The notes under the pieces are model-generated. The model ran no database searches and had not been told where the DNA came from. It saw only the letters and a list, made by a program, of their open reading frames with translations. The position numbers and the translations under genes are program-made. This document shows positions 1-10,778 of a stretch of DNA of 64,000 nucleotides, one piece after another. Every line of letters starts with the position of its first letter. Position 1 is the stretch's first letter. Origin of the DNA: Ascidia mentula (Eukaryota > Chordata > Ascidiacea > Phlebobranchia > Ascidiidae); contig OX387198.1 of the NCBI GenBank assembly GCA_947561715.1, positions 19,099,645-19,163,644 of the forward strand, written 5' to 3'.

Positions 1-433
1 ATTGAGACAAATCAATCAACCTATGAAAGAAATGAATAAATGTTACATGCATAAAATGACACAAGGGGGTGCATCGATGTACCTCATAGATATTCATTTG
101 CGGGTAATGCAGTTTGTTTTGGGAAATTTGCAATCCATAGCTGCAAAATGCAACGATGATTTCTTGTCATTCAAGCAATCAAAAAGCTTTTCATCGTATT
201 GTGATGCTGTTTGTGGCGAGCTTGGCCACGTTTCTGCGCCGCAACGTACAATGACAAGGAAAAGATTTCTGAAAGACTTTCCTGCAAGCTCTTCCAGTGG
301 CGATAGCTGTGCGGAGTCGAAGGCGAAGCAAAAAGCAAGTTTCAAGAAATGATTCGAGCGATGAGGATGTCATGAACAAGGAAAGTGAGAATTCCTTGCG
401 TCGGAAAGAGCTGATTGCAAGTTCCAGAATGCT
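1..433 (+). repeat. Unknown repeated coding family, copy 1, left part
   Basis: The plus strand reads as a protein-like segment with HKMTQGGASMYLIDIHLR near base 50, FKQSKSFSSYCDAVCGELG near base 172, a serine-rich stretch, and then NDSSDEDVMNKESENSLRR near base 348. A diverged second copy lies on the minus strand at about 46380-47040, with matching HKMTQVGASMYLIGIHLR and ESENSMRREELMGSSR. The two copies share word order as well as composition, so this is a dispersed family and not chance. I do not recognise the protein; the lysine-rich C-terminus (see 2498-2600) suggests a nucleic-acid-binding or nuclear protein, but that is inference. The copy is interrupted at base 433 by an LTR element and continues after base 2497. 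Both copies contain frame disruptions, so neither looks functional. Confidence 0.5.
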
Positions 434-705
434 TGTAACGTTTATGCGTGACGTAGTGTTCACATTTAGGTAACTTTCCATTAGGTAATGGAGAGTGACT
501 TGCAGTTTTGTACTGCCCAGATAAATACCACAGTTCTCGGAACTGCCCAGGGAGAATCGCATAATGACCGTATCGTACCTCACGCGACGCATAATTCAAG
601 TGCGTATAAGTTCTGTGTTCTTGCGGTCACAATTCATTCCACATCGTGGAATCGCTACTCTGCGCTGGGCTTCTGCCTAGTGTAGTTTCACCATTCCATT
701 CTACA
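434..705 (+). repeat. Left LTR of the small LTR element
   Basis: Starts TGTAACG and ends CTACA. It matches 2165-2497 over most of its length, including the segment GATAAATACCACAGTTCTCG. The interior begins with TTTTGGTTCGCC, a possible primer site that I cannot assign to a tRNA. Confidence 0.55.
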
Positions 706-2164
706 TTTTGGTTCGCCTTTAGCGTAGAATCACCGTCTGTTTATTCTACTCTGGGGCTGAGTTGTGAGTTGTTTTCTTTTATATATATTTCGTCTATGGT
801 GAATAAAATCTTCCAAGATGAACGACCTACACTTGGCGACCTCGTAACTGCAAAGTTTCCTGCAACATTCGAAGAAAGAAGATTGAAACTATTTCTACCA
901 AGACGAACGACAAATCTTGACCGTGAGTACCAAACCAGTTGTACTTTTGGTCGTAATTCTTCCATCATCTAATTGCCACGAGGATTCTTTCATAATCTTT
1001 CATCAAAATTGCCATCTGGTTGAATATTTATCAAGCTATACTCGAGCCATAATCTCGGCGTTCATTTCGCTGTTTCTTGGATAGCGCACGGTTGCAAATT
1101 AACGCGCAAATCTCTCAAATCTTGCTGAGATTTTCATGGTTCCTCGCTTTCCATTGCTGGACGTTGCTGCTACCATTTCTCTTGAATTCATCGTCGGTTC
1201 TTTCCATTCACAAGTGCTTTCCTGAGGATTCGTCAGCCCTGCGCTTTAATCGAGCTTAGAGGAGATCGCGTACGCACGGATTTCATCGTTCCCCATATAC
1301 AACGTTGGATATTTTCCGTGATTGTTCGTTTCCCCCTGCCCAATTTCCTTCGCGTTGTTTTGGCCAGGGCAGCCGGCGGGCGTTGGCGTGTCTCTGCGGG
1401 AAATCGCACTGTCAATTCCGGCGGACCATCACACTGTGTTGGAACCGATGCCAACAGGCAAGAATAAAACCCGACAAAGTCTGTTGCGCGAAGGAAGGTG
1501 GATTTCATTTTTACAGTCAAACTGATGGAATGCTGTTGGACTATACAATTTCGCTGTCAACACTCATGGATTATTAAACGCAATGAACTGAATTTTTACC
1601 TGCCATTGCAAACATCAAGGATATTTCAAGAAATCTTGGCTACAAACGTCGGAACATTATCGCAAATTACCCGGTAATGTGCATACTACTTTTGTTTCTA
1701 CTCTTTCAAGCCTAGCCCTCAGTGGTTACGTAATACTAATCCCCTTATGTTCACTTTCTGTAAAAGGGTTTTTAAACTTTGTTAAGTCTTATTGTCACCG
1801 AAATGTTAGTTGATATTTTCCTTGCGTAATTGCCCTTAACGTGTCTGCATGACAAAGTTAGCACGGGGCCTGATACCTTTATACTACATGGCGCATAATT
1901 AAGCAAGGTCGCCCTTTATATGCCTCCCCAGCACTCTTTATTATGTTTGAAGCCCCAATAGGAAAAATCCTTGCTCTAGTTTTGTTTTGATGAAGCACGT
2001 AACTGCTGATTGAAATTGACATATTTTACGCATGGTTTTGTTGTTTGGCCATTATTTTGTGACATGTACTTTGACAAAGCTAAACTACCATTTTTCTTTT
2101 CATTTTCTCTCTTACATCGTTGTTCTTTGTCTATTCTGTAAAACACTTTTTGGGGAAAGACGAG

Positions 2165-2497
2165 TGTAACGTTTATGCATGACGTAGTGTTCACATTCAC
2201 GTAATATTCCATTAGGTAATGGAGAGTGACTTGCAATTTTGTACTGCCCAGATAAATACCACAGTTCTCGGAACTGCCCAGGGAGAATTGATCGTGATCG
2301 CATAATGATAGTATCGTAGCTCACGCGACGCATAATTCAAGTGCGTATAAGTTCTCTGTTCTTGCGGTCACAATTCATTCCACATTGTGGAATCGCCTAC
2401 TCTGCGCTGGGCTTCGTGTAGACGAAGAGAGGAGTCAGGAGTCAGGGAAACGCATATCGCAGTTGAACACGCAGTTCAAACAACACACATTCCTACA
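2165..2497 (+). repeat. Right LTR of the small LTR element
   Basis: Starts TGTAACGTTTATGCATGACG and ends CCTACA, followed by TGCT. It is longer than the left LTR near its 3' end. The two LTRs differ by scattered substitutions and small indels, which fits an old insertion. Confidence 0.55.
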
Positions 2498-2600
2498 TGC
2501 TGAGACAGTACAAAAGAAGAAAAAAGTTTTAAAGAAGAAAGTAACAACGGTTGCTGAGCAGATGGACGATATAGAAAAGGAGACAGACGCGCAATTTTCC
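2498..2600 (+). repeat. Unknown repeated coding family, copy 1, right part
   Basis: After the LTR element the plus strand resumes with HAETVQKKKKVLKKK, which lines up with HVETVQRKKKALKKKEARK in the minus-strand copy near 46600-46530. In that copy the segment follows GSSR directly, just as the left part here ends in ASSR at the insertion point. This shows the original uninterrupted order. Confidence 0.5.
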
Positions 2601-2829
2601 CCAAACCGTCCGAGCTATCCCCGATCTCCCCGACCCCTTTTATTTCACAGTTAATTTCCCCCAATCACTTTGCCCAACTCGGTTTTACTCCTCACGTGAC
2701 CTTCATTATTCTGCAAAAAATCGCAATTCGGACTCGCTTTCGATTCTATTTCTCATGACTGGCTCCTTTTACAATTAAAACTAAAACGCTTTCCTCCCAC
2801 TTTTTACTGATTTTTTTACAAGCCCTCCT

Positions 2830-4273
2830 CAATGGGTTTGCCACAACGGTCAGGAGAAATGTCAGGCAAGGTGACCCCCTTAGCCTGACCCTCTTCCTGA
2901 TTGCTGTCGACCCGCTTTTTGCTGCCCTTCAAAACCACCCTTCAATTAGGTTTATTCCCGCACCATGCCGCAACGTTCCCAAAGCGGTCGCCTACGCGGA
3001 CGATGTCACCCTAGCGGTGACCGGCCGCGACCTCGTCACAAATTTGCTAATGTCTCCGGCTTAATCGTGAACCCCGTCAAAACCCAGGAACAGTAAGGCC
3101 ATAAGCCCATTAAATATACCAATCGGACACCCCAGCTCAATCACTGCGGCATGGCGCAAAGCCACCTCTTTACGCCCCCGTGTCTCCTGTATAAGCGACC
3201 CCTTCCCTACGATTCGAAAAGCTAACACGCTACTCCTTCCCAAGATTTCTTATTTATCTAAAAAACATAACTTCTCCCCGAAGAACAGCGAGAAGCGGTA
3301 GACAGCATTGTGGCAGGCTTCGTTGGGGGTCACCACAATCCTACCCTTCCCATTCAAACCCTGGGGGCGTCGCGTGACCTTGGCGGGTATGGCGTCGCCA
3401 ACATACCACTTTACTCAAAACTATTCTTCCTCTTTCCTGTTAAAAATTACTACAAACATAGAATATTAGATACCCCCACAACACCTGCTCTTTCTTTTGG
3501 TAAGTTTTTTAATTTATGCACCCGAAATAACCACAACACCCTCTCCTTTTTACAAACATCTTCTAGACCTTACTTTTAAGTTCGCCCCCACTGAATCTGA
3601 GTTACTTTCTCCTATGTTAAAACCCCTTCCCTTTTCAGTTGACATATTGGTCCTTAGTTCATCTAAGTCCACATATATCCCCTTTCTTTTAGACAATGAC
3701 TGCTTTTGTACTTTTTGTTCTACTCAATATGAAACTAATCAACATTTATTTTGTGAATGCACCCATATTCAACCACTTCGTTCCTTAGTTATATTAGTTC
3801 TCAGAGCACTCAGGCCACAAAACCCCTATTATTTCGATAATCCTACTTATTTACATTGTAGTTACATTTACAACTCCCTAACGACAATACACCCGAACAC
3901 TGATTATTATTTTGAACACCACCCACACAATATGAAAAACTCGAAATAAAGTCAAAAAAAATCCCAATGTTGTTGAAAATATCCCCAGAAAACTGACCCA
4001 ATCCTTCCGGCAATAAGGCCAGATCCCCTCCTCGAGGTGGTACTTGCCAAATCCAGAGATTTTTTAAATAATTAACAGGACCTCACAGAGTGTACCACTT
4101 TTTTAGCGCTTTCTTCCCCTCCCTAATAATACTGTAATCCTCCCCTTTTATATTGCGCTCTCTTCTTGTACATATTGTAAATACCTGTTCAATCCTTTTT
4201 TTGAGCTAGCTTCCCTTTCTGTTACTCACTGGGCACCATCTAAGTGCCCGAATAAAATATAAAAAAATAAAAA
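2830..4273 (+). mobile_element. L1/Tx1-like LINE, 3' part, decayed
   Basis: At 2850-3050 the plus strand encodes a reverse-transcriptase palm: RQGDPLSLTLFLIAVDPL, then VAYADDVTLAVTGRD with the catalytic YADD. Near 3700-3790 it encodes CFCTFCSTQYETNQHLF followed by CTH, the C-x2-C...H-L-F-x-C pattern of the zf-RVT motif at the C-terminus of L1/Tx1-type LINEs. An AT-rich 3' untranslated part with AATAAA signals follows to an A-rich end near 4273. The reading frame shifts several times between these motifs, so the copy is dead. The 3' half (about 3700-4273) is repeated in inverted orientation at 51666-52180. A related YADD fragment is at 43720-43860 on the minus strand. Clade assignment rests on motif style only. 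Confidence 0.7.
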
Positions 4274-5160
4274 AGGTGAAGGTGCAGCATCTGAAGCTGA
4301 TGGCTTCAAAAGTTCTTTGCAGGATCTTCAGCATCTGGATGCGTGCACCCAAGCAACTGAAAGCGAGCTGGACTACTTTGATTCCGAAGTCCAATAAACA
4401 CCTCGAGGATGTCGGAAAGTGGCGACCAATTAACTTCGGGTCGCACCTGGTGAGGCTCTACACCAAGATCCTGGCCAGACGACTACAAGGAGCAGCAACC
4501 CTGAATTACCGTAAGAAGGCATTCAGACCCGTGGAGGGTTGTGCGAGAACGTTATATTGCTGAATAGCTATACCAATGACGCTGCGTCGCACGAACTTGG
4601 CAGTGGCAATCTTAGCTTTCGATACCGGGAGCCATCATTCCGTTATCCGGGCTCTTAAAAGGCAAAATGTGCCGCAGTTGCTTATTAGCATTGTGGAAGA
4701 TCTGTATCAAGATTGTTGGACCGTAATAAGTCTTGGTACAGATTCCACTTCGAAAATCCGCGTAAATAGGGAAGTGAAGCAGGGATGCCCGCTGTCGCCT
4801 CTTCTTTTCAACTTGGTGATAGACGAACTGTTGGACGAGCTGCCTGATCGCTTGGGCTATAGCATCAAGGGAGTCAATGTGAAGGCATTGGCTTTCGCTG
4901 ATGATCTAGTCCTGATCGGCAACTCGCCTGAAGGGTTACAGAGCATGATGGAAACCACCAGTGAATTTTTGAAGAAAAGAGGCCTGCGGCTCCAGAAAAA
5001 TAAATGTACAACCCTCGGGATTACCCACACCCGAGGCAGAACGAGCGCGACGAGAATTCGGACCTCCCCATTCGTGACGATTGGAGAAGATCCAGTTCCC
5101 GTTATCCGTCCTGGCGAGTGGACGAAGTACCTGGGGGTGCAAATAGGCCCCTAGGGAACA
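4274..5160 (+). mobile_element. R2-like LINE reverse transcriptase fragment
   Basis: The first segment carries SNKHLEDVGKWRPINFGSHL and LYTKILARRLQ, the entry to the RT domain in R2-type LINEs. A second segment carries KQGCPLSPLLFNLVIDELL, ALAFADDLVLIGNSPEGL (FADD active site), LRLQKNKC and EWTKYLGVQIG, the order of the fingers-palm region. Two frame breaks interrupt it, near 4560 and 4610. No N-terminal zinc fingers and no restriction-like endonuclease are present, so this is an internal fragment. Its left edge is fused directly to the A-rich end of the LINE before it. The same junction occurs in the inverted copy at 50931-51665. Confidence 0.8.
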
Positions 5161-5309
5161 TGCAAGCCTCAAAAGAAAGCGATAAGGGAGAACTTGGAAC
5201 GGCTGGTGTTCATGCTGCCATTCCAATTTATCCCCAGGTGAAGTTACAGTCTGGCGATTACACCCTAAACGGTGAACACCTCGAACTTCATCGATCCGGA
5301 GGTGCGTGA

Positions 5310-5728
5310 GATCAGAGGCGTTACAGGAAAATATTTATATTTCATAGGATCAAAATTCCGTGTAATCCAACCTTGTATGAAATGTTCGTGATCTTCTTCT
5401 TTGTTGAAGTTTGTATAACAATGGTGGAATTTTGCGTCAATAAGTCAAAATTATTGTGAAAAACATCTGCACAGCACTCGAGTTTTCCAAGTTAAAAGTT
5501 TGTATTCCAACAAAAGAATCCACAGTTTCAAAAACAGACTCCCGAGTCGTGACTAATTTAACTTACAAAGAATTCAAATTTGCAATCTTGTGGAGTTGAA
5601 CTGTGAAGGCAACATACCAGAACCCCCTGCAAGTTGAGGGTTGTTGGTGGGATACATTAAACTAAGTTATTTTGTGACCTACACTTTTGTTTGTAGGTAT
5701 TAATGTTATGACATCTTCCACAGTTAGC
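5310..5728 (+). repeat. Tail segment of the LINE/R2 composite
   Basis: From the words TTACAGGAAAATATTTAT to ACATCTTCCACAGT this stretch matches the reverse complement of about 49690-50060, with scattered substitutions and small indels. Similarity stops near 5728 on this side and near 49690 on the other. No coding content is recognised. It is the right end of the composite that occurs twice in this window. Confidence 0.65.
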
Positions 5729-6221
5729 TTATCTTTGTAGTCTGATGCAAGTTATTCTAGGAAGTAGTGCAGTACAATGGATATTGAACAAAGTTTTAAT
5801 ATGAAGCTTATTTACCTTGTGTCTCAAGTTTTACAACCCATGTAACCCAGACCATAAAATTAGATGCAAAACAGATTCTGCATGGAGAAACATTGCCCAG
5901 GAGGACCAATGTCAAAAGCGTTGGCGTACGCTGCGAACAGCATACGGTAAAAAACACTGGTACCGTATTACAACCAACTATCATTTTTAGATCAAACATA
6001 GAGGGTATGTGGATGGTATGTAGTAATAAAAAGGATTTATTGTTCTTCCTGTTTATGTAGATCTGTAGACAACTTTGCTGATGGCAGTAGTTCTCCCCAG
6101 TCTTTTTCGACAACCCTGGTATGTGAAATGTTTATAATGTTCAAGTGTGTCTTTCATTATTGTAGCACTTTTGCTCAATACCATGAAAGAAGTTATATTT
6201 TTGGTTTATAATATTTAAAGA
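5729..6221. other. No recognisable feature
   Basis: AT-rich sequence between the composite repeat and a possible exon. I see no conserved motif, long open frame or repeat here. Confidence 0.4.
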
Positions 6222-6351
6222 GGATTCCAGAATTGAAAGTACCAGAGAAGATAATTCATTTTCTTCTGATGCTGCTACTGCAGACATGCCTGCAAATGCA
6301 ACTCAACCAGAAGAACCAAGTTGCAAAAAAAAGACAAACAGAAAGTACAGG
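6222..6351 (+). CDS. Possible isolated exon, unknown protein
   Basis: An acceptor-like TTTAAAG precedes an open stretch reading EDSRIESTREDNSFSSDAA and ending NRKYR before a donor-like GTACGC. The composition (acidic, serine-rich, then a basic end) is protein-like but matches no family I know. It lies about 300 bases before the hAT transposase start and could be a leftover exon of that element or of an older gene. Low confidence. Confidence 0.25.
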
Positions 6352-6660
6352 TACGCTTAAGCCTACGCTTTATCAGTGGTCGCCACGCCAAGTGGGGTCG
6401 CCTTAACTCACCATATTAAATTTGTTAACGTTTCAATTTATAACCAAAAAAAAGGCTGATACTTTTTTGTTATAGTTAGCAAAGCTTGCTACCTCGTGTC
6501 ACAATTAAACCATTGTGTTTCAATAATAAAAATCAGAATAGTTGCGACAAGGAGGCAACACCAAATAGTTTTTATGCAGGTGTAGTGTGCATACTGATAA
6601 AGTAATTTGTAGCTACGGTTTGCTTTGCAGCTAGTCAGTACAGCTAAATATTATACAAAA

Positions 6661-8377
6661 ATGGCAGCAAAAAATACCAGAAAAAGATCATATGATGAGG
6701 CTTTTTTAAACCTTGATTTCACTGAATTTAATGGCAAACCAAAGTGTGTAATCTGTCTTAAAGTTCTAGCAGAAGAATCGATGAAGAAACTTGAACATCA
6801 TTAAGAAAAGAATCATCCAGTAATGAAGGTAGTTGCGAAAATCATGATTGGGGAAAAAGGAAGCAAAAAATTGGATTCAATTTCACTATCAGCTACATCA
6901 GTAAAACGTACGATTAAAGATATGTCCAATGACGTTCTTGACCAAATTGTAATTCAAGTAAATGCTTCTCCATGGTTTTCAAATAGAAGAGTCTACCGAT
7001 GTTGCCAGCCTGCCTCAACTGTAGCCTATTAGAAGAGAAGTAATGCCATGCTTACTCATCCCACTGCGCAGGCCCGTTATATTTAGCGATCATAGCTCTA
7101 ATATTCTGATCATAAGGTTCACAGGCTTTGCAGCCAAGCTGGATCAGCGTTGGGCCTGGTTAGCCCAGGGTCGTGAATTCAAACCTCATCGGGAGCTTGA
7201 TTTTTCAGATCTCGCTCCAACTTGTCGGGAAAAGTGGTTGATCCAGCTTGGCTGCGAAGTCCGTGAACCTATTAGAAAAGTTTCTGTTGTGCAAATCACT
7301 GCAGTTGCATACTAGAGGTGAAGATATTCTTTAAGAATAATTCTATATCCTGGAATATATGTGCTTGAATATGTACTGATGGTGCGGCAGCATGTACTGG
7401 AATCAATTCGGGAGTGGTAAAAAGAATTCAGGACAAAGCACCAAATGCAAATTGGACGCATTGTTTTTTGCACAGACGCTGCCAAAAATTTATCTGAGGA
7501 ACTGCATGATACTTTGACAAAGTGTGTAAATTACATTAAAGCGAGGCCACTCAACCAGCGTTTATTTTCCTGTTTGTGTGTGATGAGAGTGATGAGATGA
7601 GTGCGGATCACACAGGATTGCTACTGCTGTCACGTGGTCGAGAACTCAAGCGAGTTTATGAACTGCGAAAAGAAATTGTTATTTTCTAGACAAGCAGAAT
7701 CACTTGGCCTTGGCTGAACAGTTTGATCAGGAAAAGTTCATTACAAACGTGGCTTACTTAGCCGACATATTTCATTCGCTGAACTGTTTGAATCAATCAA
7801 TGCAGGGTTCTGACTTTACAATTATACTGCTAAAATTACCGCGAGTTTGACATGTTTCCAGAACTACAACAATTCATTGCTGACAGACATTTGTCCATGC
7901 AAAATACCATCATTGGACACCTTCAGCAGCTCAGCACAAAGTTTGAGCACTACTATGGCAACATCCTGACGCCGTCCAAAGAACAAGACTGGATAATAGA
8001 TCCTTTTTCTGTCATAGACTTGAAGGAACTGCCCCTTCGTATTGCTGAAGAACTTACCGACGGCAAACCGCATTTCTTTTAACTCGTTTAAAGCAAAACA
8101 CCCAAATATTTACTTTTGGGTGTCAATGCACTCAAGGTACCCGACTATGTCAAATCTTGTTATTCAACAACTTATCCCGTTTTCAACCACATGGCTGCGT
8201 GAAGCCGGATTCAGCGCAATGAGTATATTAAAAACGAAACATCGTAATCACTTGGAAGTAGAGGATGACATGCGGTTAAAGCTTATGCAAAGACAAGCCG
8301 CGGCTTCAAAAACTCGTGGACAGTATGCAGTATGGTGGCCCATCGTTGCCACGACTTTTGACTTACATTTTAGGTAA
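6661..8377 (+). pseudogene. hAT transposase remnant (ZBED5/Charlie-like)
   Basis: The N-terminus reads MAAKNTRKRSYDEAFLNLDF, followed by KPKCVICLKVLAEESMKKLE and EKNHP, a degenerate BED-type zinc finger as in the ZBED5/EPM2AIP1-like hAT proteins. Near 7740 the frame has ADIFHSLNCLNQSMQGSDF. Near 8160-8290 it has LREAGFSAMSILKTKHRNHL followed by EVEDDMRLKL, the typical C-terminal dimerisation region of this group. Intact proteins of this family are around 600 residues; here stop codons (for example just after KLEH near 6803) and frame changes break it into pieces, and a MITE sits at 7115-7271. The full-length terminal repeats were not found with confidence. Dead copy. Confidence 0.75.
7115..7271. 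mobile_element. MITE-like element with about 31-base terminal inverted repeats
   Basis: Left arm AGGTTCACAGGCTTTGCAGC continues CAAGCTGGATC (7115-7145). The right arm, 7240-7271, is its reverse complement with only a few mismatches (GATCCAGCTTGGCTGCGAAG then TCCGTGAACCT). The 95-base middle contains GTGAATTCAAACC, which is loosely like a tRNA B-box but not convincing. No open frame. It sits inside the hAT coding remnant. The family is not assigned. Confidence 0.6.
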
Positions 8378-8557
8378 TGTTGTTTTTATTGTGAAAAGCA
8401 TTGTAAAATAAATTTTTGTTTTGATGTAACAATGTGAAATGTTACGTCATGGAAGAAATGGCGGGAATATAACGACATGAACACGGTTTCTGTGCAGGGT
8501 GCGATTATCATGCGCCGAAACTTCCAACTGTTGATTGTATTTTGTTCAATCATGCAG

Positions 8558-9402
8558 GAAAAAATGGAAATTAAAGTACAAAAAAATAATGTAAATACTA
8601 TTGTTGTGTACAACAACAAAAATGAAACCGTAAGTGCAAAGTACTATATTCTGCAAATGCATCAAAACAATATGTGTAACAAAGGTCTTTTAAACAGATT
8701 CGAAAGAGGTAATACTAATGGCCTACCGGTTTGAAATGTTTGTTAATTTTTTTTAATTTTAGATTTCTGCCATACTCCAAGTTCAGAAAGTTGCAGAGGT
8801 ATGATTAGGTGTTACATTTCACACACACCTTTTTGGTTTTAAAACTTAGAAATGTTAGTGGTGAAACATGACTGTATGTGCTGAGCTGTAAGTACAAACC
8901 TTTTAAAACAAATCTGTATTTTTCCTCTTCACATCATTAATCACAAATAGGAGTAAAATATATTATTCGTAAACTTTATCTTGTCACAAATTAACAAGAA
9001 ATGTAACTAAGCACTAGCATATCAAAAATTAGCATATTAGGCTCCATCATGTGCATCCAACTTTTGGCTACAAAATGTTATCATTTCATATTTAACGTAT
9101 CCATTTGTTTGACAGGCAAATGTGGAAAGACAAAGCATAGTAAGCACCATTTATCATATCTACTAAACTCAAGTAGTGTTGTTTTTTCATTAAATTGTAC
9201 TGGTTCCCATATTGCAGCCTTTTGTTTTACAGCAATATGAGGAATGTACAAGCGTAGTAAGTTTACTTTTTTATTTACAATAAGTTTACTGTTTTCCCGA
9301 GCTTTTGTGTTGCTGTTTCCTGAGATTTTACATGACCTATACAGCTAAACTATAGATTATATACATTAATATCCCTTTGTTTTGCAGACCAGTGCAGATA
9401 CA
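8558..9402 (+). CDS. Candidate micro-exon gene: five divergent short exons
   Basis: Five short units have AG at their left and GT at their right and a length divisible by three: 8558-8590 (33 bases, EKMEIKVQKNN), 8763-8798 (36, ISAILQVQKVAE), 9116-9139 (24, ANVERQSI), 9233-9256 (24, QYEECTSV) and 9388-9402 (15, TSADT). Most have a pyrimidine-rich tract before the AG (such as TTTGTTTTGCAG) and a donor like GTAAGC, GTAAGT or GTACGT. All stay open when joined in phase 0. Two are exactly 24 bases, the length of the repeated unit that follows at 9611 onward. This is the architecture of a micro-exon gene, as known in schistosomes. Whether it is transcribed is unknown; no start, stop or protein family is identified. 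Confidence 0.4.
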
Positions 9403-9479
9403 GTACGTGCATGTTTTTTTCTTACTTTAAACACAAGTTAATTTGGTGAAAATCTGAGTTTGCTTCATAAGTATTTATT

Positions 9480-10660
9480 TTGCTTGTAACCATAGAGTAA
9501 TGCAGGAGATCCACAAAACAGTAGTGTGCTGTTAAATTTCTTACTTTAAACACAAGTGAGCTGGCTGAAAGTCTGCTTTTGCTTAACAAAATTATTCCTT
9601 TATTTTGTAGAGTAATACAGAAGCTCCACAATCAGTAAGTGTGCTGTTTTATTTGTTACCTCAAGCATTAATTTTATACGTGCCCATTCATTGCTTGTAA
9701 AACTATTCCTTTATTTTGTAGAGTAATGCAGAAGCTCCACAATCAGTACGTGTACTGTTTTATTTATTACCTCAAACATGATTTGCTTAAGAAGTATTAA
9801 TTTTATACGTGCCCATTCATTGCTTGTAAAACTATTCCTTTATTTTGTAGAGTAATGCAGAAGCTCCACAATCAGTATTTATTACCTCAAACATGATTTG
9901 CTTAACAAGCATTGCTTGTAAAACTATTCCTTTATTTTGTAGAGTAATGCACAAGCTCCACAATCAGTAAGTGTGCTGTTTTATTTGTTACCTCAAACAT
10001 GATTTGCTTAACAAGCATTAATTTTATACGTGCCCATTCATTGCTTGTAAAACTATTCCTTTATTTTGTAGAGTAATGCAGAAGCTCCAATTTCAGTAAG
10101 TGTGCTGTTATCTTAAGAAGTATTAATTTTATATGTGCCCATTCATTGCTTGTGAAACTATTCCTTTTTTTGTGGAGTAATGCAGAAGCTCCACAATCAG
10201 TAAGTGTGCTGTTTTATTTGTTACCTCAAACATGATTTGCTTAACAAGCATTAATTTTATACGTGCCCATTCATTGCTTGTAAAACTATTCCTTTATTTT
10301 GTAGAGTAATGCAGAAGCTCCAATTTCAGTAAGTGTGCTGTTATCTTAAGAAGTATTAATTTTATACATGCCCATTCATTGCTTGTAAAACTATTCCTTT
10401 ATTTTGTAGAGTAATGCAAAAGCTCCACAATCAGTAAGTGTGCTGTTTTATTTGTTACCTCAAACATGATTTGCTTAACAAGTATTAATTTTATACGTGC
10501 CCATATTTTGTAGAGTAATGCAGAAGCTCCACAATCAGTAAGTGTACTGTTTTATTTGTTACCTCAAACATGATTTGCTTAACAAGTATTAATTTTATAC
10601 GTGCCCATATTTTGTAGAGTAAATGCAGAAGACCCACAATCAGTAAGTGTGCTGTGTTAT
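9480..10660 (+). repeat. Tandem array of intron plus 24-base exon-like units
   Basis: About twelve tandem units of roughly 100-130 bases. Each carries an acceptor-like TTCCTTTATTTTGTAG, a 24-base block such as AGTAATGCAGAAGCTCCACA ending ATCA, and a donor GTAAGTGTGCTG. The 24-base blocks (9611-9634, 9722-9745, 9851-9874, 9943-9966, 10072-10095, 10176-10199, 10305-10328, 10410-10433, 10514-10537) read SNAEAPQS or close variants (SNTEAPQS, SNAQAPQS, SNAEAPIS, SNAKAPQS). Two units are 25 bases long (9496-9520 and 10618-10642), and one has GG instead of AG at the acceptor (before 10176). Differences between blocks are mostly single bases, several of them amino-acid changing. The array could be a minisatellite that happens to contain an exon, or a working cassette of repeated micro-exons. 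Confidence 0.75.
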
Positions 10661-10778
10661 AAACCACACAGAGTAAGAGTACTTTTTATTTTTGACATTA
10701 AACACAGTCCCTGGTTTAGATATGTGACAAATCCAAACAAATAGCGTCAATTACAATAAAATACAATGTTTTTAGACA

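Larger units (their letters stand above)
434..2497 (+). mobile_element. Small LTR retrotransposon remnant, probably non-autonomous
   Basis: Two long direct repeats bound this 2064-base unit: 434-705 and 2165-2497. Both start TGTAACGTTTATGC and end in TACA, and they share most of their first 240 bases. The unit is flanked by TGCT at 430-433 and 2498-2501 (ATGCT if one more base is counted). The unknown coding family resumes directly after it, which confirms an insertion. No gag or pol domain is recognisable between the repeats, so it resembles a short non-autonomous LTR element; it is a fossil. The LTRs have diverged, so it is not very recent. The same TGTAACGTTTATGC start occurs at 55207 at the end of a BEL/Pao element, which hints at a BEL-type relationship. 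Confidence 0.6.

Noticed and set aside
6374-6410. Left terminus of the hAT element (AGTGGTCGCCACGCC)
   Set aside because: Looks suggestive, but no corresponding right terminus was found after 8377.
7141-7200. tRNA gene in the centre of the MITE
   Set aside because: The B-box-like GTGAATTCAAACC is imperfect and no A-box or cloverleaf can be drawn.
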